A stretch of 64,000 nucleotides of DNA from Verrucomicrobiota bacterium. Its GTDB lineage: Bacteria > Verrucomicrobiota > Verrucomicrobiia > Opitutales > Opitutaceae. How positions within the stretch are numbered: the stretch's first letter is position 1; each line of letters starts with the position of its first letter. The notes below the pieces were generated by a model. It was not told the origin of the DNA and made no database searches. It saw nothing but the letters and a program-made list of their open reading frames with translations. The stretch spans positions 124,001 to 188,000 of the forward strand of contig JAEZGX010000038.1 in the NCBI GenBank assembly GCA_023416735.1. The letters are read 5' to 3'. The position numbers and the translations under genes are program-made. Below, piece after piece: positions 9,446 through 18,323 of this stretch.

Positions 9446-10267
9446 CTACGAGGCCGCCGGATATCGCGACAACGGCTCCGGCGCTGGCAGCCGATGCGAG
9501 AGCGCGATCAACACGCCATTCGGATCGCGCACCACAAACATCCGATCTCCCCACGGCTTGTCTTCCGGCGCAGCCACGATCTCCAGGCCCGCCGATTGCA
9601 ACCGCGCAAATTCCGCATCGGCGTCCGGCACGTCGACGTTCAACCAAAACCCGCGCCCATCCGTCGCGTTGATCAGTTCCGGTGACGGCCCGTCCAGCTC
9701 ATGTTGCAACACCGCGATCTGCGCTCCGCTCGGATGCGCGAGCTGCACATACACGCCGCACTCCGTCACCGTGCGAAATCCCAGGTGAACACAGTAAAAG
9801 TTCCACGTTTCGACAAAACGTCCCGACACAATCCCCGGATAAAACGCCGCCCGCTCCTCGATCGACGCGTCCAGCACGCCGCCGCCAAATCGCTCCTTCA
9901 ACCGCCGGAAATCCGCCAGCCAGCTCGCCTGCGCACGCTCAAACCATTCCTCCGGCTCATCGGGCGCCTGCACCAGCGTCATCGTCACCAGCGCTCCATG
10001 CGGCTGCGAAATCACCCGCAAAGGATGCAAGGTCATCTCGTCGCTCTTTTCTCCCAGCAGCAGATCGATCACGCCCGTCCGCTCGTCCGCACACAGCGCC
10101 AGATGCCGGTCACCCAGCGGCGTCGCCGCCCGCCAGCCAAACGCCTCGCGCTCCACTTCGCCGAGCGACTCGCTCGCCCACTGCGGCAGATTCTCGATCC
10201 GGGACAGAAACGCGAAGACCGTGTCCCGGCCTGCGGCAACGTTCAGCGTCAAGGTGCGGCTTTTCAT
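9446..10267 (-). CDS. SRPBCC-type domain fused to a VOC (glyoxalase-fold) domain
   Basis: A 273-residue cytosolic protein. Residues 1-140 look like a START/SRPBCC lipid-binding-type domain (LNVAAGRDTVFAFLSRIENLPQWA, later HGALVTMTLVQAP and a C-terminal helix WLADFRRLKERFGG). Residues 150-265 are a VOC domain (RFVETWNFYCVHLGFRTV, HELDGPSPELINATDG, GDRMFVVRDPNGVLIAL). The reading frame stays open upstream to 10591, but that extension is low-complexity; the ATG at 10267 begins the domain exactly (MKSRTLTLNVAAG). VOC proteins bind metal for dioxygenase, isomerase or resistance chemistry; the substrate is unknown. The next upstream gene is another VOC protein. Confidence 0.8.
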   Translation of the reverse strand: MKSRTLTLNVAAGRDTVFAFLSRIENLPQWASESLGEVEREAFGWRAATPLGDRHLALCADERTGVIDLLLGEKSDEMTLHPLRVISQPHGALVTMTLVQAPDEPEEWFERAQASWLADFRRLKERFGGGVLDASIEERAAFYPGIVSGRFVETWNFYCVHLGFRTVTECGVYVQLAHPSGAQIAVLQHELDGPSPELINATDGRGFWLNVDVPDADAEFARLQSAGLEIVAAPEDKPWGDRMFVVRDPNGVLIALSHRLPAPEPLSRYPAAS

Positions 10268-10404
10268 AGGAGTGTGGATCGTTCGCCAAATCGCGGTGAG
10301 TTCACCGCCACCGGCCGGGAGCAAATTCTTCCGATGTGAAAAACGCCATTCATTCGTCGTTCCCTTTCTTTTTCCGCGTTCTTCAGGACAAAACCTCGAT
10401 CGGC

Positions 10405-10794
10405 TCAACCATTGCGACGGTGGATCATCACGCTGTTCCCGTCCGGGTCCGACACGACCGTCATCGAACACACGCCCGTCGCCATCGGCTCCAGCAGGAA
10501 TTTCACCCCGCCCGCGCGCAACGCTTCCACCGCCTCCTCGAAATTCTCCACTTCGAAGGACATCACCGGCCCATCCGCCGACGCTTTCCATTGCTCGCTC
10601 GACATGTTGCTGATCGCGAGCGTCGTCCCGCCGATTTCGTATTCGATCCAGTGCCGGCCGCCATGCTCAAACGCCACCGCCACCTTCAACCCCAATAGCC
10701 CTTCATAAAACGCCTTCGCTCGCTCGATATCCGTTACCGGATATCCCGTGAACGCCACTTCCACAATCCGCACCGCGGGCACATTTGTTTTCAT
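10405..10794 (-). CDS. VOC family (glyoxalase/bleomycin-resistance fold) protein
   Basis: A 129-residue single VOC module. It opens with VAFTGYPVTDIERAKAFYEGLLGLKV, the classic first half of the fold, then HWIEYEIGGTTLAI. It closes with SMTVVSDPDGNSVMIHRR, which contains the usual DPDGN turn. The reaction cannot be assigned from sequence. It lies 47 bases downstream of the WYL regulator on the same strand and upstream of the SRPBCC-VOC gene, consistent with a co-regulated set. Confidence 0.88.
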   Translation of the reverse strand: MKTNVPAVRIVEVAFTGYPVTDIERAKAFYEGLLGLKVAVAFEHGGRHWIEYEIGGTTLAISNMSSEQWKASADGPVMSFEVENFEEAVEALRAGGVKFLLEPMATGVCSMTVVSDPDGNSVMIHRRNG

Positions 10795-10841
10795 GAGACG
10801 CGCACGTTAACGCGTCCCACTGACATCCTTATGTCAGGAGA

Positions 10842-11789
10842 TTATTCCCCATGCCTTCGTAGCGCCTTCTCCGCCTGCTCGCGCACCAACCGCCGCAACT
10901 CCACCGGCTCGATCGCCTCCGCGTCCTCGCCGAACGACAACACCCACCGCGCCAGCCATTCGAGCGAATAGCTCCGCAAAACCACTTCGCTTCCGTCCCG
11001 CGCCGGCTTCTCGCTCACGATCGCAGTGTAACTTTCCCGCCGCACCCGCTCCATCGCCAGCGCCGCAAACCACACTTTCGTTTCGATCATCTCCTCCGGC
11101 GTCATCGCCTTCGCCATATACGCTCCGAGCGAAAAATCCGGCCGCGCCTGAAACCGTTCGCCCAACACTTCGAGCCCGCGCACGCGCTCCAGCTTGAAAT
11201 ATCGAAAGTCACTCCGCAGCCGACACCACCCGACCAAATACCACGCCCCGCCGTGAAAGGTCACTCCCAACGGCTCCACTTCGCGGCGCGTGTCCTCCGT
11301 TTGCGCTCGGCCGCGATACGTCATGCGCAACACCCGCCGCGACACCACCGCCTGCTGAATCGGCAACAGCGTCCGCTGATCGATCCCCGAGGGCAATTTC
11401 GGCGCCCCATAAATCGCCACCGCCTTCCGCAATCGCTCCAGATCGTCCTGCCGGTCGCGTGGCAACACCGAGCGAATTTTCAACAACGCCGACTCCATCG
11501 GCTCCACCATCGAGGCATCGGCGAACTCCTTCACCAACTCGCCGCCGATGAACAACGCCATCGCCTCCTCCGTCGTGAACATCACCGGCGGCAGATGATA
11601 GCCTTTCACCAAGCTGTAACCCACGCCCGCTTCGCCCACAACCGGCACGCCCGCTTCGCACAAAGCCGACACATCCCGATAAATCGTGCGCACCGTCACC
11701 TCGAAATGCGCCGCCAGTTCGTCCGCCTTCACCACGCGCCGCCCCTGCAGAAACATCACCATCGCGACGAGCCGGTCCGTTCGATTCAT
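10842..11789 (-). CDS. YafY-type transcriptional regulator with WYL domain
   Basis: A 315-residue DNA-binding regulator. Residues 1-60 form a helix-turn-helix of the HTH_11 type (MNRTDRLVAMVMFLQGRRVVKADELAAHFEVTVRTIYRDV). The middle contains the WYL ligand-sensing domain (VEPLGVTFHGGAWYLVGWCRLRSDFRYFKLERV). The C-terminal WCX-type region includes VVLRSYSLEWLARWVLSFGEDAE. The start at 11789 is preferred to 11804 because MNRTDRL is the common opening of this family. It probably controls the downstream VOC, SRPBCC-VOC and DoxX genes, as is usual for regulators of this kind; the ligand is unknown. Confidence 0.9.
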   Translation of the reverse strand: MNRTDRLVAMVMFLQGRRVVKADELAAHFEVTVRTIYRDVSALCEAGVPVVGEAGVGYSLVKGYHLPPVMFTTEEAMALFIGGELVKEFADASMVEPMESALLKIRSVLPRDRQDDLERLRKAVAIYGAPKLPSGIDQRTLLPIQQAVVSRRVLRMTYRGRAQTEDTRREVEPLGVTFHGGAWYLVGWCRLRSDFRYFKLERVRGLEVLGERFQARPDFSLGAYMAKAMTPEEMIETKVWFAALAMERVRRESYTAIVSEKPARDGSEVVLRSYSLEWLARWVLSFGEDAEAIEPVELRRLVREQAEKALRRHGE

Positions 11790-11830
11790 GGAGCCCTCCA
11801 GCAATTGGAAAATCCGCCGCCGCGCAATCC

Positions 11831-11860
11831 TGTAGGGCGGGGTCGCCCGACCCCGCCGCG
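11831..11860. repeat. GC hairpin element, copy A
   Basis: A short palindromic block beginning TGTAGGGCGGGG and ending CCCGACCCCGCCGCG sits between the CoA-transferase and WYL genes. A near-identical block occurs at 46768-46796. It folds into a GC-rich hairpin. It may act as a transcript end, but two matched copies suggest a dispersed repeat. Confidence 0.6.
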
Positions 11861-11878
11861 CTTACGCCGCGCCCCCGC

Positions 11879-13390
11879 TCACTTCACCCATTCCACTTTC
11901 CGCATGTCGCCATTTTCCAAATACGCGAGGTGCATGCGGAACGCGTTCTGCAAGGTCTGCGGCACGTGCCCGCGGTTCGAAATCGCCAGATACGCATTCA
12001 GCAGCGGCCGGTAATCAGGGTGCACGCATTTCTCGATCATCAGCCGCGCGCGGTCACCGGGCGATTTGCCGCGCAAATCCGCCACGCCGTGCTCCGTCAC
12101 GACCACCTGCACCGAGTGCTCACTGTGGTCCAGGTGCGTCACCAATGGCACGATCGTGCTGATCGCGCCTTTCTTCGCCACCGACGGACACGTATAGATC
12201 GAAACATGCGCGTTGCGCGTGAAATCGCCCGACCCGCCGATGCCATTCATCAGGTCGCGGCCCATCACGTGCGTGCTGTTCACGTTTCCAAACAGGTCCA
12301 CTTCAATCGCCGTATTCACGGTGATGAGACCAAGTCGTCGCACGATCTCGGGGCTGTTCGAAATCTCCTGCGGCCGCAGCACCATCCGCTTCCGGAAATA
12401 CTCCAGATCGGCATACACTTCCTGCAATTTCTCCGGACTCACCGTCAGCGAGCACCCGCTCGCGAAGGTGCACTTCCCGCTCTTGATCAGGTCGATCACA
12501 GCATCCTGGATCACCTCCGTATACATCATGAACGGCGGCACGCCCGGATTCGCGCCCAGCGCGCCGATGACCGCATTCGCGATATTGCCCACACCTGACT
12601 GCAACGGCAGAAACGTCGCCGGCAATCGCCCGATCCGAATCTCATCCGCGAGAAACTGCGCGACGTTCAACCCGATGCGGTTCGTGATCTCGTCCGGCTC
12701 GTCGAATCCGCCCGTTTCATCCGCCGCATCCGTCATCACGACGCCCGCGATTCTCCGCGGATCCACCTTGATCGTCGGCGACCCGATTCGATCCGTCGGC
12801 TTGTAGAGCGGAATCTCGCGCCGCGCCGGCGGATCTGCCGGCTCATACAAATCGTGAAAGCCCGTCAGCGCCGCCGGGTGATGCGCGTTCAACTCGATCA
12901 ACACGCGATCCGCCATTCGCAGAAACGTATTCGCCGCCCCTACCGAGGTCGAAAGCGTGATCGTCCCGTCCGGCGACACATCGCTCGCCTCCACAATCGC
13001 CCAGTGCAGCTTCCCCAGCACACCGCTGCGCACCGTCGGTTGCACCGCCGAAAGGTGCAGATCGAAAAATTGCGTGCGCCCTTCGTTGATCGCTTTGCGC
13101 AGGATCGGGTCCGACTGATACGGCGTGCGCCAAGCAATCGCATCCGCCGCCGCCAGCGCGCCATCGAGCGATTTACCCGTCGACGCGCCCGTCACGACGC
13201 CGAGTTGAAACGGCCGCCCCGCCGCATGCTCCGCCTCGGCGCGCGCCGCGATCGACAACGGAATCACTTTACACGCGCCCGCCGCCGTAAAGCCGCCGAA
13301 ACCGATCGTGTCGCCGTGATTCACAAGCGCCGCGGCTTCCTCCGGAGAAAGCACAGGAAAGGGCAAGGTCATGGTAGTGGTGTCGAGCAT
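11879..13390 (-). CDS. Acetyl-CoA hydrolase / succinyl-CoA:acetate CoA-transferase family
   Basis: A 503-residue enzyme of the Cat1/AarC family, which moves CoA between succinyl-CoA and acetate (or hydrolyses acetyl-CoA). Visible signatures are the N-terminal GDTIGFGGFTAAGACKVIP, the GVGNIANAVIGAL loop and the catalytic glutamate in MMYTEVIQDAV. Further ones are the LFGNVNSTHV and MNGIGGSGDFTRNA motifs and the VTEHGVADLRGKSPGDRA segment near the C-terminus. Length matches the family. ATG 13390 (MLDTTTMTLPFP) is used; an internal ATG at 13372 is possible. It is divergent from a lactonase gene and not in an operon. Exact substrate pair is inferred from family only. Confidence 0.9.
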   Translation of the reverse strand: MLDTTTMTLPFPVLSPEEAAALVNHGDTIGFGGFTAAGACKVIPLSIAARAEAEHAAGRPFQLGVVTGASTGKSLDGALAAADAIAWRTPYQSDPILRKAINEGRTQFFDLHLSAVQPTVRSGVLGKLHWAIVEASDVSPDGTITLSTSVGAANTFLRMADRVLIELNAHHPAALTGFHDLYEPADPPARREIPLYKPTDRIGSPTIKVDPRRIAGVVMTDAADETGGFDEPDEITNRIGLNVAQFLADEIRIGRLPATFLPLQSGVGNIANAVIGALGANPGVPPFMMYTEVIQDAVIDLIKSGKCTFASGCSLTVSPEKLQEVYADLEYFRKRMVLRPQEISNSPEIVRRLGLITVNTAIEVDLFGNVNSTHVMGRDLMNGIGGSGDFTRNAHVSIYTCPSVAKKGAISTIVPLVTHLDHSEHSVQVVVTEHGVADLRGKSPGDRARLMIEKCVHPDYRPLLNAYLAISNRGHVPQTLQNAFRMHLAYLENGDMRKVEWVK

Positions 13391-13544
13391 CGTAATTTAC
13401 TTTCGCAGACCGATGCGGAACCGACTCCGCAACAGTTGGCGCACACCGTGCGGAAATTGCCTCTCCCTTCCAGCCATGCAAGACTCGCCGCTCCTCTCAA
13501 CCTTTCCATTGCCAACCCACCCCATCCCGCCACTCGTTCCTCTC

Positions 13545-14600
13545 ATGCCTACCGTCCCTTTCTTCATCGGCACCTACACCGTCCGCGGCAGCCGCGGCAT
13601 CTACTCCGCGCAACTCGACACCGACACCGGCGAACTTTCGCCGCCCACGCTCGTCGCCGAAGCCACCAATCCCACGTATCTCGCCCTCTCCCCTGATCGC
13701 CAGCGGCTCTACGCGGTCAGCGATTCCGCTTCGCTCGTCGCGGGTTTCGCCCTCTCCGCCGATCGTCGCTCCCTCACCCCACTGGGCGAACCTCAACCCG
13801 CCGTCGCCAAGCCACCGTCTCATCTCGCCATCGACGCTTCCGGCCGCGTAGCGCTCGTCGCGCATTACCATTCTGGATACGTCGCCGCCGTCCCGCTCGC
13901 CGACACCGGAGCTCCCGGCACCCCAACCGAACGCGTCCAACACACCGGTTCGAGCATCAACCCCGACCGGCAAACCTCCCCCCATCCGCATTGCGTCGTC
14001 TTGTCTCCCGACAACCGCCACGTGCTCGTCTGCGATCTCGGCGTCGACAAAATCTTCACCTACCGCCTCGACCCCGCCGCTGCCGCGCTCACCCCCGCGG
14101 AGCCTGCCTTCACTATGGTCGAACCCGGCTCCGGTCCGCGCCACCTCACTTTCTCCGCCGACGGTCGCCACGTGTTCATGCTTTCCGAAATGGGCGGCAC
14201 GCTCACCGCTTTCCACTACGACGCCGACACGGGCGCACTCCGTCCCCTGCACACCGTCTCAACTCTCGCGCCCGATTTTCACGGCGAAAATAAATCCGCC
14301 GCCATCCGCGTCCACCCCAACAGCCGCTTCCTCTACGCCTCCAACCGCGGCCCCGACACGCTCGCCGTCCTCACGTTCGATCCTTCCACCGAACAACTCT
14401 CGATGGTCGAGATCGTCCCGAGCGGCGGCGCCCAGCCCCGCGACTTCGCCCTCTCCCCCGACGGCCGCTGGCTCCTCGCCGCGCATCAGGATTCCGACAA
14501 CATCACGGTCTTTCGCGTCGATCCCGCCACCGGCCGCCTCAGCCGCACCGCAACCAATCTCTCCACCCCTTCGCCCGTTTGCCTCACCTTCGTATCCTAA
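13545..14600 (+). CDS. Lactonase-family seven-bladed beta-propeller (6-phosphogluconolactonase-like)
   Basis: A 351-residue protein of the lactonase/YbhE family (PF10282). It opens with VPFFIGTYTVRGSRGIYSAQLDTDTGEL, the usual first blade. Repeated blade motifs follow: NPTYLALSPDRQRLYAV, HPHCVVLSPDNRHVLVCDLGVDKI, GPRHLTFSADGRHVFML, HPNSRFLYASNRGPDTLAVL, QPRDFALSPDGRWLLAA. Start 13545 (MPTVPFF) is chosen because the upstream open frame is leader-like. There is no clear signal peptide, so it is probably cytosolic. It would hydrolyse 6-phosphogluconolactone in the pentose phosphate pathway, but many paralogs act on other lactones. Confidence 0.85.
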   Translation: MPTVPFFIGTYTVRGSRGIYSAQLDTDTGELSPPTLVAEATNPTYLALSPDRQRLYAVSDSASLVAGFALSADRRSLTPLGEPQPAVAKPPSHLAIDASGRVALVAHYHSGYVAAVPLADTGAPGTPTERVQHTGSSINPDRQTSPHPHCVVLSPDNRHVLVCDLGVDKIFTYRLDPAAAALTPAEPAFTMVEPGSGPRHLTFSADGRHVFMLSEMGGTLTAFHYDADTGALRPLHTVSTLAPDFHGENKSAAIRVHPNSRFLYASNRGPDTLAVLTFDPSTEQLSMVEIVPSGGAQPRDFALSPDGRWLLAAHQDSDNITVFRVDPATGRLSRTATNLSTPSPVCLTFVS

Positions 14601-14654
14601 TTCCGACGACACCGCCCTCGAACTCCGCGCCGCCCGCCACGTTCGTCGCCTGAC

Positions 14655-15026
14655 TCACTCAAACACCGCTTCGACCGTATCAATCAACTCTCGGCTGGTA
14701 AACGGCTTCTCCAACACCGCATGCGCGCCCAGCCCGGTCGCAATGCGTAGATATTGCTCGCGCGGAATATGTCCGCCGCCGGACATCGCCACGATCTTCA
14801 CCTGCGGAAGTCGTTTCCGCGCTTCGGTGATCACCTGCATCCCGTCCTTCTCCGGCATAATCACATCCGTAAGAACGAGGTCGAACGTCTCCCGTCCCAT
14901 CCGCGCGATCGCTTCCTGCCCGTCGACCGCAGCCGTCACGCGATGCCCCGCGCCCATCAGCACGCGTGTGACCACATCACGAAGTTCCGCCTCGTCGTCG
15001 ACCACCAGGATGGACCGGCTATTCAT
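14655..15026 (-). CDS. Single-domain response regulator
   Basis: A 123-residue receiver domain with no output domain. The acidic pair is in ILVVDDEAE, the phospho-acceptor Asp in LVLTDVIMPEKDG, the Thr/Ser switch in VAMSGGG and the conserved Lys in VLEKPFTSRE. Start 15026 (MNSRSILVVDD) is preferred over 15098. It converges with the lactonase gene and is divergent from hflX. No cognate kinase is adjacent, so it may serve one of the hybrid kinases elsewhere. Confidence 0.9.
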   Translation of the reverse strand: MNSRSILVVDDEAELRDVVTRVLMGAGHRVTAAVDGQEAIARMGRETFDLVLTDVIMPEKDGMQVITEARKRLPQVKIVAMSGGGHIPREQYLRIATGLGAHAVLEKPFTSRELIDTVEAVFE

Positions 15027-15144
15027 GAGCCGAGGATTAACCTCACGCCCCCTTCGTGCAAGCTTCCTGCCAACGTAGTGCAGTGCTTCAACCCGCACTC
15101 GTTGACGGCTCTCCTAAATCCGCATTTCTTATCCGACTCACCTG

Positions 15145-16425
15145 ATGGCAACCGTCTTCCTGACCGAAAAGCCCCGCAATCTCGAGCGCGCCTTCCTCAT
15201 CGGCGTTCAAACTCAAGACATGCCCGCCGGCGAGGGCGCCGAACTTCTCGCCGAACTGAGGGAGCTCGTCGAGAACCTCAATCTTGAGGTCGTCGCCACG
15301 TCCCTCGTTAACCTGCGCACCCCCACGCCCGCTCTCCTCCTGGGCACCGGAAAATCTCAAGAGCTCGCCGATCAAGCCAAAGCCGCCAAAGCCGACGTCA
15401 TCGTCTTCGACGAACAGCTCTCGCCCGCCCAACAGCGCAATTGGGAAAAACTCTCCGGCCTCGGCGTCATCGATCGCGAAGAGGTCATCCTCGAGGTCTT
15501 CGCGGACCGTGCCCACACCCGCGAAGCCGTCCTCCAGGTCGCGCTCGCGCGCATGGAATACTCGCTCCCGCGCCTCACCCGCGCCTGGACTCACTTGTCG
15601 CGCCAGCGCGGCAAAGGCGCCCTCGGCGGTGAGGGCGAAACCCAGCTCGAACAAGATCGCCGCATCGTCCGCGATCGCATCGCCCACCTCAAAGCCGAGC
15701 TCGTCGAGGTCGTCCAACAACGCGGCGTCCAGCGCCGCCGCCGTCTTCGCGTCCCCGTTCCCACCGCCGCCATTGTCGGCTACACCAACGCTGGCAAATC
15801 CTCCCTCCTCAACACCCTCACCGGCGCGCGCGTGCTCGCCGAAGACAAACTCTTCGCCACGCTCGATCCCACCACCCGCCAGCTTCACCTCGCCGGCAAT
15901 CACAAGCTCCTCGTCACCGACACCGTCGGCTTCATCCGCCGTCTCCCGCACCGCCTCGTCGAAGCCTTCAAGGCCACGCTCGAGGAAACCATTGTCGCCG
16001 ACTTCCTCATCCACGTCATCGACGTCACCAATCCCAATTTCGAAAAACACCACGCCACCACGCTCGGCGTGCTCGAGGAGCTCGGCGCCGCCGACAAAAC
16101 CATCCTCACCGTTTTCAACAAAATCGACGCCGCCGACGCCGCGATGCTCTCCCGCGCACGTCGGCTCGTGCCCGACGCGCTTTTTGTCAGCACCTTCACC
16201 CGCGCCGGTCTCGATGTCCTCGAAACGCGTTGCGTCGAACTGATCGCCGACACCTTCGGTGCCACCGAGCTCCTGATTCCGCACGACCGTTACGACGTCA
16301 TCGCGCGCCTTCATCAATACGGCGACATCCAGGAACAAGAGGAAGTCGACGGCGCCGTCCGCATCAAAGGCCGCTTCCCTCCCGCCCAATCCGGCTTTTT
16401 CGGTCCGTTCATCGTCAGTCGTTGA
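15145..16425 (+). CDS. hflX: Ribosome-associated GTPase HflX
   Basis: A 426-residue GTPase that rescues stalled ribosomes by splitting subunits. The N-terminal nucleotide-binding-like domain contains LNLRTPTPALLLGTGKSQEL. The glycine-rich linker is RGKGALGGEGETQLEQDRR, diagnostic of HflX. The G domain has G1 GYTNAGKSSLLN, G3 DTVGFIRRLP and G4 FNKID. Length matches the family. The region before ATG 15145 shows no Shine-Dalgarno sequence. A small gene follows 4 bases after the stop. Confidence 0.97.
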   Translation: MATVFLTEKPRNLERAFLIGVQTQDMPAGEGAELLAELRELVENLNLEVVATSLVNLRTPTPALLLGTGKSQELADQAKAAKADVIVFDEQLSPAQQRNWEKLSGLGVIDREEVILEVFADRAHTREAVLQVALARMEYSLPRLTRAWTHLSRQRGKGALGGEGETQLEQDRRIVRDRIAHLKAELVEVVQQRGVQRRRRLRVPVPTAAIVGYTNAGKSSLLNTLTGARVLAEDKLFATLDPTTRQLHLAGNHKLLVTDTVGFIRRLPHRLVEAFKATLEETIVADFLIHVIDVTNPNFEKHHATTLGVLEELGAADKTILTVFNKIDAADAAMLSRARRLVPDALFVSTFTRAGLDVLETRCVELIADTFGATELLIPHDRYDVIARLHQYGDIQEQEEVDGAVRIKGRFPPAQSGFFGPFIVSR

Positions 16426-16429
16426 TCAC

Positions 16430-16753
16430 TTGTTCCGCGCCGCTTCCAGGTTCGTCCTCTCTTTGCTCGCCGCTTTCGCGGTGCTGCTCGGTGCCCTCGA
16501 ACACGAGGATCTGATCCTGCAGGAACCGCCGCCCGAAGCCGCCGCCTCACCGCTGAACGAAGCGGTGTCGGCCGACGATGCCGACCGCGGCACAGAGAGC
16601 ACGTTTCGCATCCATCTTTTCCGCTTCTGGCTTTCCCCTCCGACCACCGATTCGAAACCGCTGTATTCTGTCGCCGGACGAGTCGCTTCCCCGACTCCCG
16701 TGATCCAGGATCGTCGCGCCGCGCTCGCACGACACGTGGCCTTGCGCTTGTAA
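16430..16753 (+). CDS. Small exported protein, unknown, coupled to hflX
   Basis: A 107-residue frame opening with TTG 4 bases after the hflX stop. The N-terminus looks like a signal peptide or membrane anchor: FRAASRFVLSLLAAFAVLLGA, followed by an acidic stretch (EHEDLILQEPPPEAAAS). The C-terminal half is Arg-rich. I recognise no family. Its tight spacing to hflX suggests co-transcription, but the non-ATG start and the lack of relatives I can name leave its reality uncertain. Confidence 0.45.
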   Translation: MFRAASRFVLSLLAAFAVLLGALEHEDLILQEPPPEAAASPLNEAVSADDADRGTESTFRIHLFRFWLSPPTTDSKPLYSVAGRVASPTPVIQDRRAALARHVALRL

Positions 16754-16854
16754 GCGTCCCCGGCGCCTCACCCGCGTCCGCTCCACTTCACCTGCGCCTC
16801 GCTCCGCACTTCGTGCGCTAAAACGATCGCGCGCCTCTCTTCGCTCAACCTTCC

Positions 16855-18165
16855 ATGAACCTCTTTACCGAAATTCTCATCATCTTCCTCCTTCTTCTTG
16901 CCAACGGCATCTTCGCCATGGCCGAAATCGCTGTCGTTTCGTCGCGCCGGGCCCGGCTCGAGGTCCTCGCGCGCGAGGGCTCCGCCGCCGCCAAAGCCGC
17001 GCTCGCGCTCGCCGTCGAACCCACGCGCTTTCTCTCGACCGTCCAGATCGGCATCACCCTCGTCGGCATTCTCGCCGGCGCTTTCGGCGGTGCCACTCTC
17101 TCCGAAAAACTCGCCGCTGCCATCGCTCAAAGCCCGGCGCTTGCTCCCTACAGTTCCGCCCTCGCCATTCTGATCGTCGTCGGCGCCATCACTTACTTCT
17201 CCCTGATCATCGGCGAACTCGTCCCGAAACGCATCGCCCTCGGTAATCCCGAGCGTCGCGCCATGCTCCTCGCGCCGGCCATGACCGGCCTCTCCCGCCT
17301 CGCCGCGCCTTTCGTCTGGTTCCTCACCGTCTCCACCAACTTCATCCTGAAACTGCTCGGCCTCGGCAAAGACGTCCACACGCCGCCGTCCGAGGAAGAG
17401 ATCTCCCACCTCATCGAACAGGGCACCACCGCGGGCGTCTTCCACCGCGCCGAACGCGCCATGGTCGAGGGCGTCCTGCGTTTGGACGAACGCCCCGTAT
17501 CCGAAATCATGACCCGCCGCCCCCACGTCGTCTGGCTCAACGTCGACGACGCCGACGAGGTCAACTGGCGCCGCATCGTCGCCAGCGGTCACTCCCACTT
17601 CCCGGTTTACGAAAACACGCGCGATAACGTCATCGGCATGGTCTCGGTCAAATCCCTCTGGGCCAATGCCGCCGCCGGAGTGCCCAACAACATCCGCAAC
17701 CACCTCACCAAGCCGCTCTTCGTCCCTTCCACCGTCAACGCCCTCCAAATCCTCGAATCCTTCAAGAAACACGGCCGCCACATCGCCCTCGTGACGGACG
17801 AGTTCGGCAGTATCCAGGGTTTGGTGACGCTGATCGACGTCATGGAAGCGATCGTGGGCGACCTCCCCGAGCCGGGCGACCGACGCGCCCCCGACGCCAC
17901 CCAACGCGAGGACGGCTCGTGGCTCGTCGACGGCACCATGACTGTCCCCGAGTTCCGCCGTCGCTTCGAACTCCCTCCGCTCCCCGGCGAAGACGACGAG
18001 GATTTCGAAACCATCGGCGGCTTCATGCTCGATCGCCTCGGCCACATCCCCACCGCTGGCGAATATTTCACTTGGAACGGCTGGCGCTTCGAGGTCGTCG
18101 ACATGGACCGCCACCGCGTCGACAAAATCCTCCTTTCAAGGACTGCCTCACCCAGTCCTCAGTAA
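16855..18165 (+). CDS. CNNM/CorC-type hemolysin-family transporter
   Basis: A 436-residue membrane protein. Residues 1-190 form the CNNM (DUF21) domain with four helices and the signature AEIAVVSSRRARLEVLAREGSAAAKAAL, then ISTVQIGITLVGILAGAFGGATLSEKLA-like and LIIGELVPKRIAL. Residues about 205-330 hold a paired CBS module (VSEIMTRRPHVVWLNVDD, HGRHIALVTDEFGSIQGLVTLIDVMEAIVGDLP). Residues about 345-430 are the CorC_HlyC associated domain (DFETIGGFMLDRLGHIPTAGEYFTWNGWRFEVVDMDRHRVDKIL). Family members are linked to magnesium or cobalt efflux and sodium exchange. No gene follows on this strand. Confidence 0.93.
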   Translation: MNLFTEILIIFLLLLANGIFAMAEIAVVSSRRARLEVLAREGSAAAKAALALAVEPTRFLSTVQIGITLVGILAGAFGGATLSEKLAAAIAQSPALAPYSSALAILIVVGAITYFSLIIGELVPKRIALGNPERRAMLLAPAMTGLSRLAAPFVWFLTVSTNFILKLLGLGKDVHTPPSEEEISHLIEQGTTAGVFHRAERAMVEGVLRLDERPVSEIMTRRPHVVWLNVDDADEVNWRRIVASGHSHFPVYENTRDNVIGMVSVKSLWANAAAGVPNNIRNHLTKPLFVPSTVNALQILESFKKHGRHIALVTDEFGSIQGLVTLIDVMEAIVGDLPEPGDRRAPDATQREDGSWLVDGTMTVPEFRRRFELPPLPGEDDEDFETIGGFMLDRLGHIPTAGEYFTWNGWRFEVVDMDRHRVDKILLSRTASPSPQ

Positions 18166-18178
18166 TATATTATATTAC
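18162..18178. repeat. AT-rich perfect palindrome overlapping a stop codon
   Basis: GTAATATATTATATTAC is an 8-base perfect inverted repeat around a single T, in an otherwise GC-rich region. It includes the TAA stop of the CNNM gene (18163-18165). Possible roles are transcription end, binding site or DNA-unwinding element. Confidence 0.7.
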
Positions 18179-18323
18179 AATCTTTCACTAAAAACGCCCT
18201 TCGCTCGCCTCTCTCCGCGCGTCACGCGGGGGAGGCTCGCCCGACGTCCTGTCATCTTTCCCCACGCGCCCGCCGCGCGCCTCGTCATCCTCGCGGCTCC
18301 GACCCTCTCCTCTACGCCCCTCT

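Noticed and set aside
15088..16389. Minus-strand open frame opposite hflX
   Set aside because: It mirrors hflX; the plus-strand protein has clear GTPase motifs and the mirror shows none.
16768..18114. Minus-strand open frame opposite the CNNM gene
   Set aside because: Low-complexity Asp/Glu/Gly/Val shadow of a gene with clear domains.
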